From: an uncultured Chloracidobacterium sp.
GTDB taxonomy: Bacteria > Acidobacteriota > Blastocatellia > Pyrinomonadales > Pyrinomonadaceae
Assembly (NCBI GenBank): GCA_937941715.1
Contig: CALDGX010000243.1
Location: 1-50,612, forward strand
DNA length: 50,612 nt
Direction: 5' to 3'
In this document: positions 7,661 through 15,839 of the stretch, one piece after another
How positions within the stretch are numbered: position 1 is the stretch's first letter
How the letters are laid out: each line of letters begins with the position of its first letter
Made by a program: the position numbers and the translations under genes
The notes under the pieces: model-generated
Told to the model about the DNA's origin: nothing
Database searches by the model: none
Seen by the model: only the letters and a program-made list of their open reading frames with translations

Positions 7661-7752
7661 GTTGGGTTTTTATGATCAGGCAAGGCAAAAGCGGCATATC
7701 AGGAGCACCTCGAGGCTCCAAATATTGCACTCATAAAGGATACATCGGTTTT

Positions 7753-10700
7753 ATGCATAATCTTCGCGCTATCGGGCTCGTGATATTGGCTTTGGCGGCT
7801 TTTTGTTTTCCCGCCATCGCCCGCTCGAACGACCCCGCACGCAAGTCGGCGGAAATAAAAGGGTCGTTCCAGCAGGTGGTCGAATCAGTAGATATTCAGG
7901 GCAACAGGCGGCTTCGCGACGAAGACCTGCTCTACTACATCAAAACCCGTCCGGGCGACGTCTATGACCCGGCCAGCCTCGAACGTGACCTCAAAGAACT
8001 GCTCTCGCTTAATTTTTTCGATAAAACTGCGACCCGCGTTTTGACCGAAGAAGGCGTCCGCGGCGGCGTCAACGTGATATTTGAGGTACGCGAGCTGGCG
8101 ATCATCCGCGACCTGCAGTTCAAGGGGAGCAAGGCGATCCAGGAATCGGACATCCTTAAGGAATTTCGCGAAAAGCGCGTCGGCATCTCGAAAGAGGCCG
8201 TTTATGACCCTGTTAAGGCCCGCAACGCCACTCGCATCCTGCGTGAGATGCTGGCGTCAAAGGGATTTCCGAATGCGAAGGTGACGGTGCAGGAAGACGA
8301 GGTCTCGGCCACGTCGATCGCGGTGACCTTTAACATCGAGCAGGGCAACCGCTCGCGAATCATCGATATCGAGTTTGAGGGCAACGAAAAGTTTAAGGAC
8401 GGCGAGCTTCGAAACGCTCTGACGCTGGTCAAGGAAACCGGCATCATTACACGCTTTAAGGGCCAGGACATCCTGGACCTCAGAAAATTGCAGTACGATC
8501 TGCAAAAGAACGTACGGGCCTATATGTTCTCGAAGGGCTATTTTCAGGCCCGCATCGGCGAACCGCAGGTCGTCGGCCTCGGGTATAAACGCACCGGATT
8601 GCCGATCATCAAGAGTTTCCCGATCCCGATCCTGACCTCAAAGGACGATACGCTGAAGATCATCGTTCCAGTGACGGAAGGCCGTGTTTTCCGCGTCGGC
8701 GAACTCAAGGTCGAGGGCAACTCGATCTTTTCCGAACAGCAGATCCTCGGTTACGTCGGGCTCAAGAAAGGCGAGATCGCCGACGGTAAACGCCTGCAGG
8801 ACGCGGTCTATGAAGACCTCAAGAAAGTCTACGGCGGCCAGGGCTTTGTCCAGTACAACGCCGAGTTTGAACCGGAGTTCAAGGACAATCCGGCAAACGC
8901 CAATGAGGGCATCGTCGATATCACGATCTCGATCGACGAAGGAAAACAGTTCAGTTTGCGACGGCTCGAATTTACCGGCAACACGTTCACGCGTGACCGC
9001 GTGATGCGCCGCGAATTTTTGATCAACGAAGGCGATATCTATAACCAGAATTACCTCGAGATCTCGGTCGCACGCCTCAACCAGACGCAGTATTTCGACC
9101 CGATCGACAAGGATCAGGACGTCGAGATCCGCACCGACGAAGAGAACGGCAACGTCGATCTGATCGTCAAGGTCAAGGAAAAGGGCCGCCAGCAGATCTC
9201 TTTCAACGGCGGCGTTTCGGGCATCGGCGGTTCGTTCTTCGGGCTTGAATACTCGACCAACAACCTGGCCGGCCGCGGCGAGGTCCTGTCATTCAACGTC
9301 GGCTACGGCAACCGTCAGCAGACGCTGCAGATGACATTCCAGCAGCCGTATTTCCGCAACAGGCCGATCTCGGTCGGATTTTCGGTCTTTGCGAGCCGAT
9401 ACAAGTTCTTCGGCGAGGGCACATACCTGACGCAGAATCAGGACCTGTTGAACGAACTCTATAACCCGTACGGCCAGGTCGTGACGGATTCGGCCAACCT
9501 CTTTACGCAGAGCACCTACGGCGTCACGCTGTTTGCCACCGCACCGCTGTCCGAGCTTTTCTTTAAGAAACGCCGGTTCACACAGTTTTCGCGTGTCGGT
9601 CTCAATTACCAGCTCTCGGCGACGAGCATCGAGGATCCGGCGGTCAACTCGGGTGCCGACCCGTCAGCCGTCATCCCGGTCATTTACCGCCAGCCGAACA
9701 TTTTGACGAGCCGCATCACGGGAACGTTCGTTTACGATTCGCGCCAGCCGGCCAAGAACGGAATTGATACGCTCCGCGGCAGCCAGTTGTCGCTCTCGCT
9801 CGGATTATCGGGCCTCGGCGGCGATGTCCGCACTTACCAGCCGAGCATCAGTTACTCAAAGTTCATCCCGATGCGTAACAAGAAGAAGCCGAATCCGGAC
9901 GTCTTCGCGTTTCGTGTCGTGGCCGGTACGATCGGCACCTGGGCCTTGACCGACAAGGTCAAAAACGCCAACTCGATCGCGTTCGTCGGCGGAGTTCCGG
10001 CTTACGAGCGGTTCTTCCTCGGCAGCGAGAATGACATCCGCGGCTACAACTCACGTTCGATCGGCCCGGTCGCTCCGTTTGACACATACGTGACGACCCG
10101 CAACGTCGTGCTCGCGAACAATGCTTTCGGCACGGCCGACACCAACCATCTGCTCGATCCGCGAACGCGTGACGAGCTGATCACGATCGGCCAGTTGACG
10201 GGTGCCTCGGGCAACAACCCGGCACTATACAGCCGCAATTTCCGCTTTATCGGCGGCGATACCCAGTTGCTCGCAAATATCGAATACCGCATACCGATCT
10301 TCGGCCCGGCGACGCTCGCACTTTTTGCCGATGTCGGTTCGGTCTTCAACCTGCGCAACGCGGGAACGCAGCAGATCAACAGCGAATTTCTCGAGGACGA
10401 AAAGCTGCTCGGCGGCGGCCGCTTGACGGCCCTCGGCCTGATCAATACGCCGGTGCTCGAACAGAGTTTCGGCAGCCTGTTGTTCTATCGCGGCCGCGTG
10501 ATGACGCGTACCGACTATATCAATGAGTTTTGCCGCGGCAACCGATACGCTTGCCCGACGAGCCTCTCGCCGCAGGTACAGCAGTTGTTCCTCCGCGGTG
10601 AGGTCCAGCAGAACTCGCTGCTCAAGGTCGGCGAAAGCGCGTTTTCCAAGCTCAATGATTTTAAGGCCAGCGTCGGTGCCGAACTTCGCGTACAGGTGCC

Positions 10701-10836
10701 GATCGTCAATGTGCCGTTCCGCCTGATCTACTATTACAACCCGAACGCCAAACTCGGCTACACCGAGGAGCTTCCGGGCATTTTCCTGCCCGGCAAGCGC
10801 AACGGGTTCAGATTTACGGTCGGACGTACGTTCTAA
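7753..10836 (+). CDS. bamA: Outer membrane protein assembly factor BamA (Omp85)
   Basis: Core of the machine that folds beta-barrel proteins into the outer membrane; 1027 residues, longer than the ~800 of E. coli. A signal peptide (residues 1-24, ending PAIARS) precedes a string of POTRA domains (about 35-460), then the Omp85 barrel. The conserved barrel motif appears as IRGY at 762-765 and the chain ends in Phe, typical of BAM substrates. Extra length lies partly in long barrel loops, for example around 790-960. I start at ATG 7753, with AAAGGA 12 nt upstream, because the signal peptide begins there; earlier in-frame codons lie in a hairpin. skp follows. Confidence 0.95.
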   Translation: MHNLRAIGLVILALAAFCFPAIARSNDPARKSAEIKGSFQQVVESVDIQGNRRLRDEDLLYYIKTRPGDVYDPASLERDLKELLSLNFFDKTATRVLTEEGVRGGVNVIFEVRELAIIRDLQFKGSKAIQESDILKEFREKRVGISKEAVYDPVKARNATRILREMLASKGFPNAKVTVQEDEVSATSIAVTFNIEQGNRSRIIDIEFEGNEKFKDGELRNALTLVKETGIITRFKGQDILDLRKLQYDLQKNVRAYMFSKGYFQARIGEPQVVGLGYKRTGLPIIKSFPIPILTSKDDTLKIIVPVTEGRVFRVGELKVEGNSIFSEQQILGYVGLKKGEIADGKRLQDAVYEDLKKVYGGQGFVQYNAEFEPEFKDNPANANEGIVDITISIDEGKQFSLRRLEFTGNTFTRDRVMRREFLINEGDIYNQNYLEISVARLNQTQYFDPIDKDQDVEIRTDEENGNVDLIVKVKEKGRQQISFNGGVSGIGGSFFGLEYSTNNLAGRGEVLSFNVGYGNRQQTLQMTFQQPYFRNRPISVGFSVFASRYKFFGEGTYLTQNQDLLNELYNPYGQVVTDSANLFTQSTYGVTLFATAPLSELFFKKRRFTQFSRVGLNYQLSATSIEDPAVNSGADPSAVIPVIYRQPNILTSRITGTFVYDSRQPAKNGIDTLRGSQLSLSLGLSGLGGDVRTYQPSISYSKFIPMRNKKKPNPDVFAFRVVAGTIGTWALTDKVKNANSIAFVGGVPAYERFFLGSENDIRGYNSRSIGPVAPFDTYVTTRNVVLANNAFGTADTNHLLDPRTRDELITIGQLTGASGNNPALYSRNFRFIGGDTQLLANIEYRIPIFGPATLALFADVGSVFNLRNAGTQQINSEFLEDEKLLGGGRLTALGLINTPVLEQSFGSLLFYRGRVMTRTDYINEFCRGNRYACPTSLSPQVQQLFLRGEVQQNSLLKVGESAFSKLNDFKASVGAELRVQVPIVNVPFRLIYYYNPNAKLGYTEELPGIFLPGKRNGFRFTVGRTF

Positions 10837-10865
10837 CGGCGTCATTACGGTGCCGGCGGGCGAAA

Positions 10866-10894
10866 TTGACAAGGATTTTTCGATAACTTACTAT
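10866..10894 (+). promoter_or_regulatory. Sigma-70-type promoter for skp/ompH
   Basis: A consensus TTGACA (10866-10871), a 17-nt spacer and TACTAT (10889-10894) lie about 100 nt upstream of the skp start. This is one of the best promoters in the window and lets skp be expressed apart from bamA. Confidence 0.65.
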
Positions 10895-10997
10895 TGCTTT
10901 TCTTTTTTTGAAACGACAAGCAACAGTTTACGTAAAATAGGTTTCAAATAGATGGTGCATCGCACCTTTCCAGGAGTTTAAGGAGTACTACATAATA

Positions 10998-11570
10998 ATG
11001 AGAAGATTCAGTATAGCTGCCCTCAGCCTTTTATTTGCCGCGATGTTCGCGGTATCAGCAAACGCTCAGGCTGGAGCTGCGCAGACCGGTGCCGGCAAGA
11101 TCGGCCTGGTCAACAGTTACCTTTTTGCCGATGAGAAGGCCGGAGCCGGCATCACCAAGTTCAAGAACGCCCTGACGGCGCTTGAGGCCGAGTTCAAGCC
11201 GCTCAATGACGAACTCAAGACGATGCAGACCAAGTACGAAGCCCTCGCGGCCGAGATCCAGAAGCTGCAGAATCTGCCGCAGGCCGACCGCAATGCCATC
11301 CAGGCTAAGGTCGACGAGGCTCAGACCATCGAGACCAACATGAAGCGTAAGCAGGAAGACGCCAAGGCACGCTACACCAAGCGTTACGATGCGGTGGTCG
11401 GGCCGGTGACGGACGACATCCTCAAGGCGATGAATGAGTACGCCAAGGCGAAAGGCTTTGCAGTGATCTTCGACGGGCCGAAATTGCTCGAAGCCCAGAT
11501 CCTGATGGGCTTTGATGAAAAGACCGATATCACGGCTGATTTCATCACGTTTTACAACGCTCGCAAATAA
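10998..11570 (+). CDS. OmpH/Skp-family periplasmic chaperone
   Basis: A 190-residue protein with a clear signal peptide (cleavage near SANAQA, residue ~24). A mature region of long Lys/Glu/Ala-rich helices (about 60-140) matches the tentacles of Skp, which holds unfolded outer membrane proteins on their way to BamA. The ends of the domain (GKIGLVNSYLF and the C-terminal GFAVIFDG) match the trimer body. AAGGAG at 10980-10985 lies 12 nt before the ATG. It follows bamA, as is usual, but has its own promoter and is closed off by a terminator. Confidence 0.93.
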   Translation: MRRFSIAALSLLFAAMFAVSANAQAGAAQTGAGKIGLVNSYLFADEKAGAGITKFKNALTALEAEFKPLNDELKTMQTKYEALAAEIQKLQNLPQADRNAIQAKVDEAQTIETNMKRKQEDAKARYTKRYDAVVGPVTDDILKAMNEYAKAKGFAVIFDGPKLLEAQILMGFDEKTDITADFITFYNARK

Positions 11571-11614
11571 CGCTGTTACCGGCCCGGTGCCGGCTGCGTA
11601 ACGCAAACCAAACG

Positions 11615-11663
11615 ACGGGTAGCCGGTAAAAACCATTTTGCCGGCTACTCGTATTTTATATTT
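11615..11663 (+). terminator. Rho-independent terminator after skp
   Basis: CGGGTAGCCGG (11616-11626) pairs with CCGGCTACTCG (11641-11651) over 11 bp with one G-T pair and a 14-nt loop, followed by TATTTTATATTTTT. It separates skp from fabZ, although the two are often co-transcribed elsewhere. Confidence 0.85.
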
Positions 11664-11681
11664 TTGGTATTATTTCGGAGT

Positions 11682-12131
11682 ATGACCATCCTCGATTCAG
11701 TTGCGATACAAAAGATCCTGCCGCACAGGTTCCCGTTCCTGCTGGTGGACAAGATCATCGAACTCGAGCCGCGAGTGCGGATCGTCGGCATCAAGCAGGT
11801 TACGATCAACGAACCATTTTTCAGCGGGCATTTCCCCGGTGCACCCGTGATGCCGGGCGTGCTGCAGATCGAAGCCCTCGCGCAGGTCGGCGCGATACTC
11901 GCCCTCAGGGAGTTTGAGGACCGCGACAGCAAGATACCTTTCTTTACCGGCATCGAGGACGGCAAGTTTCGCCGCCCCGTGGTCCCCGGCGACACGCTTA
12001 CGCTCGAGGTGACGACCCTGAGGATCGGGTCAAAGGTGCAGAAGATGCGCGGCGTCGCCAGCGTCGAAGGACAGGTAACCGCCGAGGCGACGATCACGTC
12101 GATCATCGCCGACCGGCCAAAGGAGCAATAA
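11682..12131 (+). CDS. fabZ: 3-hydroxyacyl-[acyl-carrier-protein] dehydratase
   Basis: Removes water from 3-hydroxyacyl-ACP in fatty acid synthesis, in the cytoplasm; the same substrates feed lipid A synthesis. A hot-dog fold of 149 residues. The catalytic pair is H50 (FSGHFPGAPVMPG) and E64 (LQIEALAQ), and the early motif HRFPFLLVDKI is intact. I start at ATG 11682. The GGAG at 11677-11680 lies nearly against it, an unusually short spacing, and an in-frame TTG at 11664 is a weaker alternative. The next gene begins 1 bp after the stop. Confidence 0.96.
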   Translation: MTILDSVAIQKILPHRFPFLLVDKIIELEPRVRIVGIKQVTINEPFFSGHFPGAPVMPGVLQIEALAQVGAILALREFEDRDSKIPFFTGIEDGKFRRPVVPGDTLTLEVTTLRIGSKVQKMRGVASVEGQVTAEATITSIIADRPKEQ

Positions 12132-12132
12132 G

Positions 12133-12408
12133 ATGGAACCTTATCAATTGACCACACGCGAAGCCCTCTTGTGGGTGATGCTGATCAATGCCGTTATCGG
12201 ATTCGGCCTCGGGCTGATCCCGCTGCTCTTCGGTTATTTTAATAAAAAGCTTCGTCTGGGCCTGATCGGCATCGCCGTGGCCACGGTCGGCGGGGCGATC
12301 TTGGGCATCTTTATCTCGATACCGGCGACGATCATCTTTACCTGGCTGGTCGCCCGAAAGACCGGCGGGACCGCGGCGGCACCCGAGGACGATCAACCCC
12401 AAATATGA
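12133..12408 (+). CDS. Small two-helix membrane protein of unknown function
   Basis: 91 residues with two hydrophobic segments, about 13-36 and 42-72, joined by a short basic loop (NKKLR). A Gly/Ala-rich polar tail follows. It starts one base after the fabZ stop and overlaps lpxA by 4 bp (ATGA), so it is almost certainly co-translated with both. It occupies a place within a fatty acid/lipid A operon where no standard gene of this kind is known to me. A role in envelope lipid synthesis is suggested only by position. Confidence 0.75.
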   Translation: MEPYQLTTREALLWVMLINAVIGFGLGLIPLLFGYFNKKLRLGLIGIAVATVGGAILGIFISIPATIIFTWLVARKTGGTAAAPEDDQPQI

Positions 12409-13184
12409 GCTCATTTATCCATGCGTCGGCGATCGTCCATGCTGATGCGGCGATCGGAGACGACTGTCATATAGGGCCGTTCTGCACGGTCGGGGCCGGT
12501 GTCAAACTCGGTGCCGGCGTCCGGCTCGACTCGCATGTGGTCATCGACGGTATTACTGAGATCGGGGACGAAACCCACGTTCATCCGTTCGTGTCGATCG
12601 GTCTCGGCCCGCAGGATCTGAAGTACGCCGGCGAGCCGACATCGACCGTGATCGGCAAGCGAAACCAGATACGCGAATTTGTAACTATCCATCGGGGGAC
12701 GGTCGGCGGCGGCGGCGTGACGCGGATCGGCGACGACAATCTGCTGATGGCGCAGGCGCACGTCGCTCACGATTGTCAGGTCGGCAGCAGCGTGATCATG
12801 GCCAATGCCGCAACGCTCGCGGGCCATGTCGAGATCGCCGACCGGGCAAGTGTCGGAGCCTACTCGGGTGTGCACCAGTTTTGCCGCGTCGGATACGAGG
12901 CTTTTATCGGCGGCTATTCGGTCGTGGTCAAAGACGCACTGCCCTTCGCCATCATTCAGGGAAACCATGCCAAATGCTACGGGCTGAACAAGATCGGAAT
13001 GAAGCGCCGAGGTTACTCGCAGGACGTGATCGAGGGGCTCAATCACGCGTTTCGGCTGTTGCTCTCATCCAAGTTGAATACGACGCAGGCCCTCGAACGC
13101 ATCCGCGCCGAGGTCACCGGCTGTAAAGAGGTGACGCTGCTGGTCGACTTTATCGAAAGCTCGAAACGCGGCGTGGTGAAATAA
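12405..13184 (+). CDS. lpxA: Acyl-ACP--UDP-N-acetylglucosamine O-acyltransferase
   Basis: First enzyme of lipid A synthesis, moving a 3-hydroxyacyl chain from ACP to UDP-GlcNAc. The 259 residues show the left-handed beta-helix hexapeptide pattern from residue ~3 to ~190 and the C-terminal helical part. The catalytic His is H122 in AHVAHDC, matching E. coli H125. It overlaps the two-helix protein by 4 bp and is followed directly (TAAATG) by a zinc-ribbon gene. lpxD and lpxB, usual neighbours in proteobacteria, are not in this window. Confidence 0.96.
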   Translation: MSSFIHASAIVHADAAIGDDCHIGPFCTVGAGVKLGAGVRLDSHVVIDGITEIGDETHVHPFVSIGLGPQDLKYAGEPTSTVIGKRNQIREFVTIHRGTVGGGGVTRIGDDNLLMAQAHVAHDCQVGSSVIMANAATLAGHVEIADRASVGAYSGVHQFCRVGYEAFIGGYSVVVKDALPFAIIQGNHAKCYGLNKIGMKRRGYSQDVIEGLNHAFRLLLSSKLNTTQALERIRAEVTGCKEVTLLVDFIESSKRGVVK

Positions 13185-13406
13185 ATGCCGCAGGACACAA
13201 ACGTACTCGAAACATTCGGCAAGCGGATACAACGGTGCTATGGCTGCTTTGTGGCTTATCACCTCAAGGATATGTATCTCGGCGAGGACGTCACATTCTA
13301 CTGCGAGCACTGCAAGGACGATACTATGTTTCACTTTGACGATTTCTCGCGTTTGCTGGACATCTCAAAGCTGAAAGAAGTATCCGATGATGACCATCAT
13401 CATTGA
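13185..13406 (+). CDS. Small zinc-ribbon-like protein
   Basis: 73 residues with two Cys pairs, CYGC (about 18-21) and CEHC (about 40-43), spaced as in a zinc ribbon. It ends in an acidic/His-rich DDDHHH tail. The start codon directly follows the lpxA stop, and its own stop overlaps the next ATG by one base (TGATG), so it is translationally coupled on both sides. I do not recognise the family. It may bind metal or a partner protein, perhaps the FHA protein encoded next. Confidence 0.7.
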   Translation: MPQDTNVLETFGKRIQRCYGCFVAYHLKDMYLGEDVTFYCEHCKDDTMFHFDDFSRLLDISKLKEVSDDDHHH

Positions 13407-14920
13407 TGAGAACCGCGACACTGCACATCGATGCTCCCGACGGCGTCCGTGAAGTGACGCTGGAGGACGAACTGACCATCGGCCGCACGCCGCCGGCCGG
13501 CCTCGTACTGGGTGACAGCGGCCTCTCCCGCAAGAACACGACAATTTTTCACGAAGACGACGAGCTGCTGGTGGTTGACGAAGACTCGACCAATGGCACG
13601 TTCCTTAACGGCGAGCGGATAAGCGGTGCCCCGCGGATCCTGCGCAGCGGCGATGTTCTGACCATCGGCAGTTCGACCAGGATCCGCGTCGAGATCGACG
13701 GCGTTTCGGCCGCGGCCGCTCCGACGCCCTCGCCGGTCGAGCCGCCGCCGCCAGTAAAGGCGGATGTGACGCCAACCGCAGTTCCGGCTGCTGCCGCTGC
13801 GACAGCGGCGAACGGCGGACAGACAAAGATGCTCATCGCGGCCGGAGCATTGACGTTCGTCATCGTTTTTGGGGCGTTGATCGCCCTTCTGGTAGTGAGC
13901 CGCAACGGCGGCAGCGGCGGAAACTCGGTAAATGGAGCTTCGACCCGCCCGGTGCTTGCGTCCGGTCTGATCCCGAAACGCGTCATCGACCCGCTCGGCG
14001 GTGAGGACGAGGACGACCTCGACGACCTGATCGCGTCGTGGGAGACCGAGGAGAAAGAGCTCGATACGACCAGCGTTGCCGACATTAAGGCCGATCCGGC
14101 GGCGGCCGACGAGATCGATCTGAATGTGACCGCCGCGTTTCTGGCGGCGCAGGAGCGCAAATCGCTCGAGCCGCGCAACGGCGAGACCGGCATACGGCCG
14201 GCCGGCCTCGACGTGCCGAAAGAGCTATTCGGCGACGGCGTTATCAAACAAAAGGCGAAACTGCTGCAAATGAAGGGAACCGGTTACCAACAGCCGATGG
14301 ATTTTGCGGAGCTTGCCGAAAAGCGTTTGAAACAGGAGCTTTTTGAGATGCCGATGGCGACCAAGAGCTATTATCTAGTCGTCGGCGGCAGTGCGGGCGA
14401 GGGGCCGTTCACGTCGTTCAGTTTTCAGTCCGGCACTGACGAGATCGCTCCGGGCTCGCCGAAGTACAAAACGCTCGAACAACTGGCGGCCAATTTCGGC
14501 GGACAGCAATATGACCTCAACAATCCGTCGCACCGCAAGCAGATGCGGATCAGGCTGCTGCGAATGTTCAACAAACGAGCCAAGCCCGTGTTGGAAGAGG
14601 TCGCGAACGCCTATCTTGAAAAGTTTGGCCGGCCGCTGCGGGTCACGTCGCTGACACGCTCGATGGACTATCAGATCAGCCTCAACGCCACCAACGCAAA
14701 TTCATTCAAGGTCCGTGGCGAAGGCTCGCTGCCGCCGCATACGTCGGGCTGTGCCTTTGACCTTGCACGCAAGCATATGACGGCCGAGGAGCAGAATTTT
14801 GTGATGGCCAAGCTTGCCGAAATGGAGCGGGCAAACAAGCTCGACGCCCTGATCGAATACGGCACGAACGCCTGCTGGCACATCTTTATCTATTTTGACG
14901 GTATCCCGCCGCGGATGTAA
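13406..14920 (+). CDS. FHA domain, transmembrane segment and M15-like peptidase domain protein
   Basis: 504 residues in three parts. An N-terminal FHA domain (about 1-98) has the phosphothreonine-binding landmarks G26-R27, S41-R42 and N63-G64-T65. A Pro/Ala linker leads to one membrane helix (about 143-165). A long exported part ends in a domain with H445-x2-G-x3-D452 and W491-H492. This HxxGxxxD...WH layout is the zinc site of VanY/M15 D,D-carboxypeptidase-like folds, and the setting (SLTRSMDYQ) resembles DUF5715. The design suggests a cytoplasmic phosphoprotein signal linked to cell-wall processing across the inner membrane. No Ser/Thr kinase is in the window. Start ATG 13406 overlaps the previous stop. 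Confidence 0.8.
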   Translation: MRTATLHIDAPDGVREVTLEDELTIGRTPPAGLVLGDSGLSRKNTTIFHEDDELLVVDEDSTNGTFLNGERISGAPRILRSGDVLTIGSSTRIRVEIDGVSAAAAPTPSPVEPPPPVKADVTPTAVPAAAAATAANGGQTKMLIAAGALTFVIVFGALIALLVVSRNGGSGGNSVNGASTRPVLASGLIPKRVIDPLGGEDEDDLDDLIASWETEEKELDTTSVADIKADPAAADEIDLNVTAAFLAAQERKSLEPRNGETGIRPAGLDVPKELFGDGVIKQKAKLLQMKGTGYQQPMDFAELAEKRLKQELFEMPMATKSYYLVVGGSAGEGPFTSFSFQSGTDEIAPGSPKYKTLEQLAANFGGQQYDLNNPSHRKQMRIRLLRMFNKRAKPVLEEVANAYLEKFGRPLRVTSLTRSMDYQISLNATNANSFKVRGEGSLPPHTSGCAFDLARKHMTAEEQNFVMAKLAEMERANKLDALIEYGTNACWHIFIYFDGIPPRM

Positions 14921-14924
14921 CGCG

Positions 14925-15734
14925 TCAAAATTGCGCCGCGATGAACCGCTGCCACGCCTCGCCGCTCATCTTTTCGATCCGCCGCAGTTTTAGCTTGAAG
15001 GTTTTCCAATCGGGGTTGTTCGCGACATCAAACTCCATATCCTCGATATGGCCGAGCTTTTTATTGACCCAGATCGTGCCCTTGCCGTTACCGATCCCTG
15101 GGCCCGCGGCCGAGTACCTGCGGCACTTGACGCCGCCGTGAGTTTCGTCCCGCTCGAACGCGACGCGGAGTTCGCCGCGGTAGGCGAACATCGGTCCCTC
15201 CTGCTTAAAGGTCGGATCAGCGATGCCGACCGTAAACGAGCCTTTCGGATCGGCAAGGTGCGGAAACGATACGTTGAGGCTGGCAAGGTCAAAGTTATAG
15301 AGGTGAAATGGCAGACGTCCGATCGGGGCCATTTCGGGTTTGGGCCGCATTGCCGGGATCGATACCTCGACGGCCTTTTCGGCCGGGTTAAAGGTCAGCG
15401 TCGCGAAAAGTTTCCTTTCGCTTTGCGACAACACCTGCCACGATTCGAGCCTTTTGGGTAGAAACGCGGCCCAGTCCATTTCGGCTATGACAAGGCCGGC
15501 CCGCTCGCCCTTTTCGTGATATTTAAGAGACTCGATGCGGTTGTCGCCGGCGATGTACAGCGAAATGTTCTCGGGCTGGGTGCCGTCGACGTTGGTCTTG
15601 ACGTAATGATAGACGGTCCCGACGGCGACGCGGCCCGGCCGAAAGACAAAGTCCGCCGTTTGTGCGGCGGCCCCGCCGGCCGCGGCGAAACAGACCAAAA
15701 GCAGCGAGATCAACTGAGATATCTTGTTCTTCAT
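14925..15734 (-). CDS. Secreted protein, possibly DUF3108-like
   Basis: 269 residues with a clear signal peptide (residues 1-24, ending AAAQT). The rest is beta-rich, alternating strands such as GTVYHYVKTNVDG and GTIWVNKKLGHIEDMEFDV, recalling periplasmic beta-sheet proteins of the DUF3108 type. I assign this only loosely. It has no catalytic motif I can see. It converges with the FHA gene, 4 bp apart, and is divergent from the VWA gene 105 bp away. Confidence 0.75.
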   Translation of the reverse strand: MKNKISQLISLLLVCFAAAGGAAAQTADFVFRPGRVAVGTVYHYVKTNVDGTQPENISLYIAGDNRIESLKYHEKGERAGLVIAEMDWAAFLPKRLESWQVLSQSERKLFATLTFNPAEKAVEVSIPAMRPKPEMAPIGRLPFHLYNFDLASLNVSFPHLADPKGSFTVGIADPTFKQEGPMFAYRGELRVAFERDETHGGVKCRRYSAAGPGIGNGKGTIWVNKKLGHIEDMEFDVANNPDWKTFKLKLRRIEKMSGEAWQRFIAAQF

Positions 15735-15839
15735 CTGATTAAGTTTGGTTATCGGCCAATCACCGTTTACGCCCCGTGCGGGCGATAAGTTCCGAGGTTT
15801 TGGACATTCCGCCCGTCAATTCTTAGACTTGAATCATAG

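Larger units (their letters stand above)
7385..7752. other. Long gap and probable leader upstream of bamA
   Basis: After the sdh terminator there is no credible gene for about 370 bases. The region holds a TATAAT box (7557-7562), a hairpin GGCAA-CCAG-TTGCC (7591-7604), and a second hairpin CCGACAT-TGAA-ATGCCGG (7634-7651) followed by TTTTGTTTGG. A ribosome site AAAGGA (7735-7740) precedes the bamA ATG. If the TATAAT is used, bamA has a structured leader of about 180 nt. Confidence 0.5.

Noticed and set aside
7645..7752. Longer N-terminus for BamA starting at 7645
   Set aside because: The ATG lies inside a hairpin and the added residues precede a perfect signal peptide that starts at 7753.
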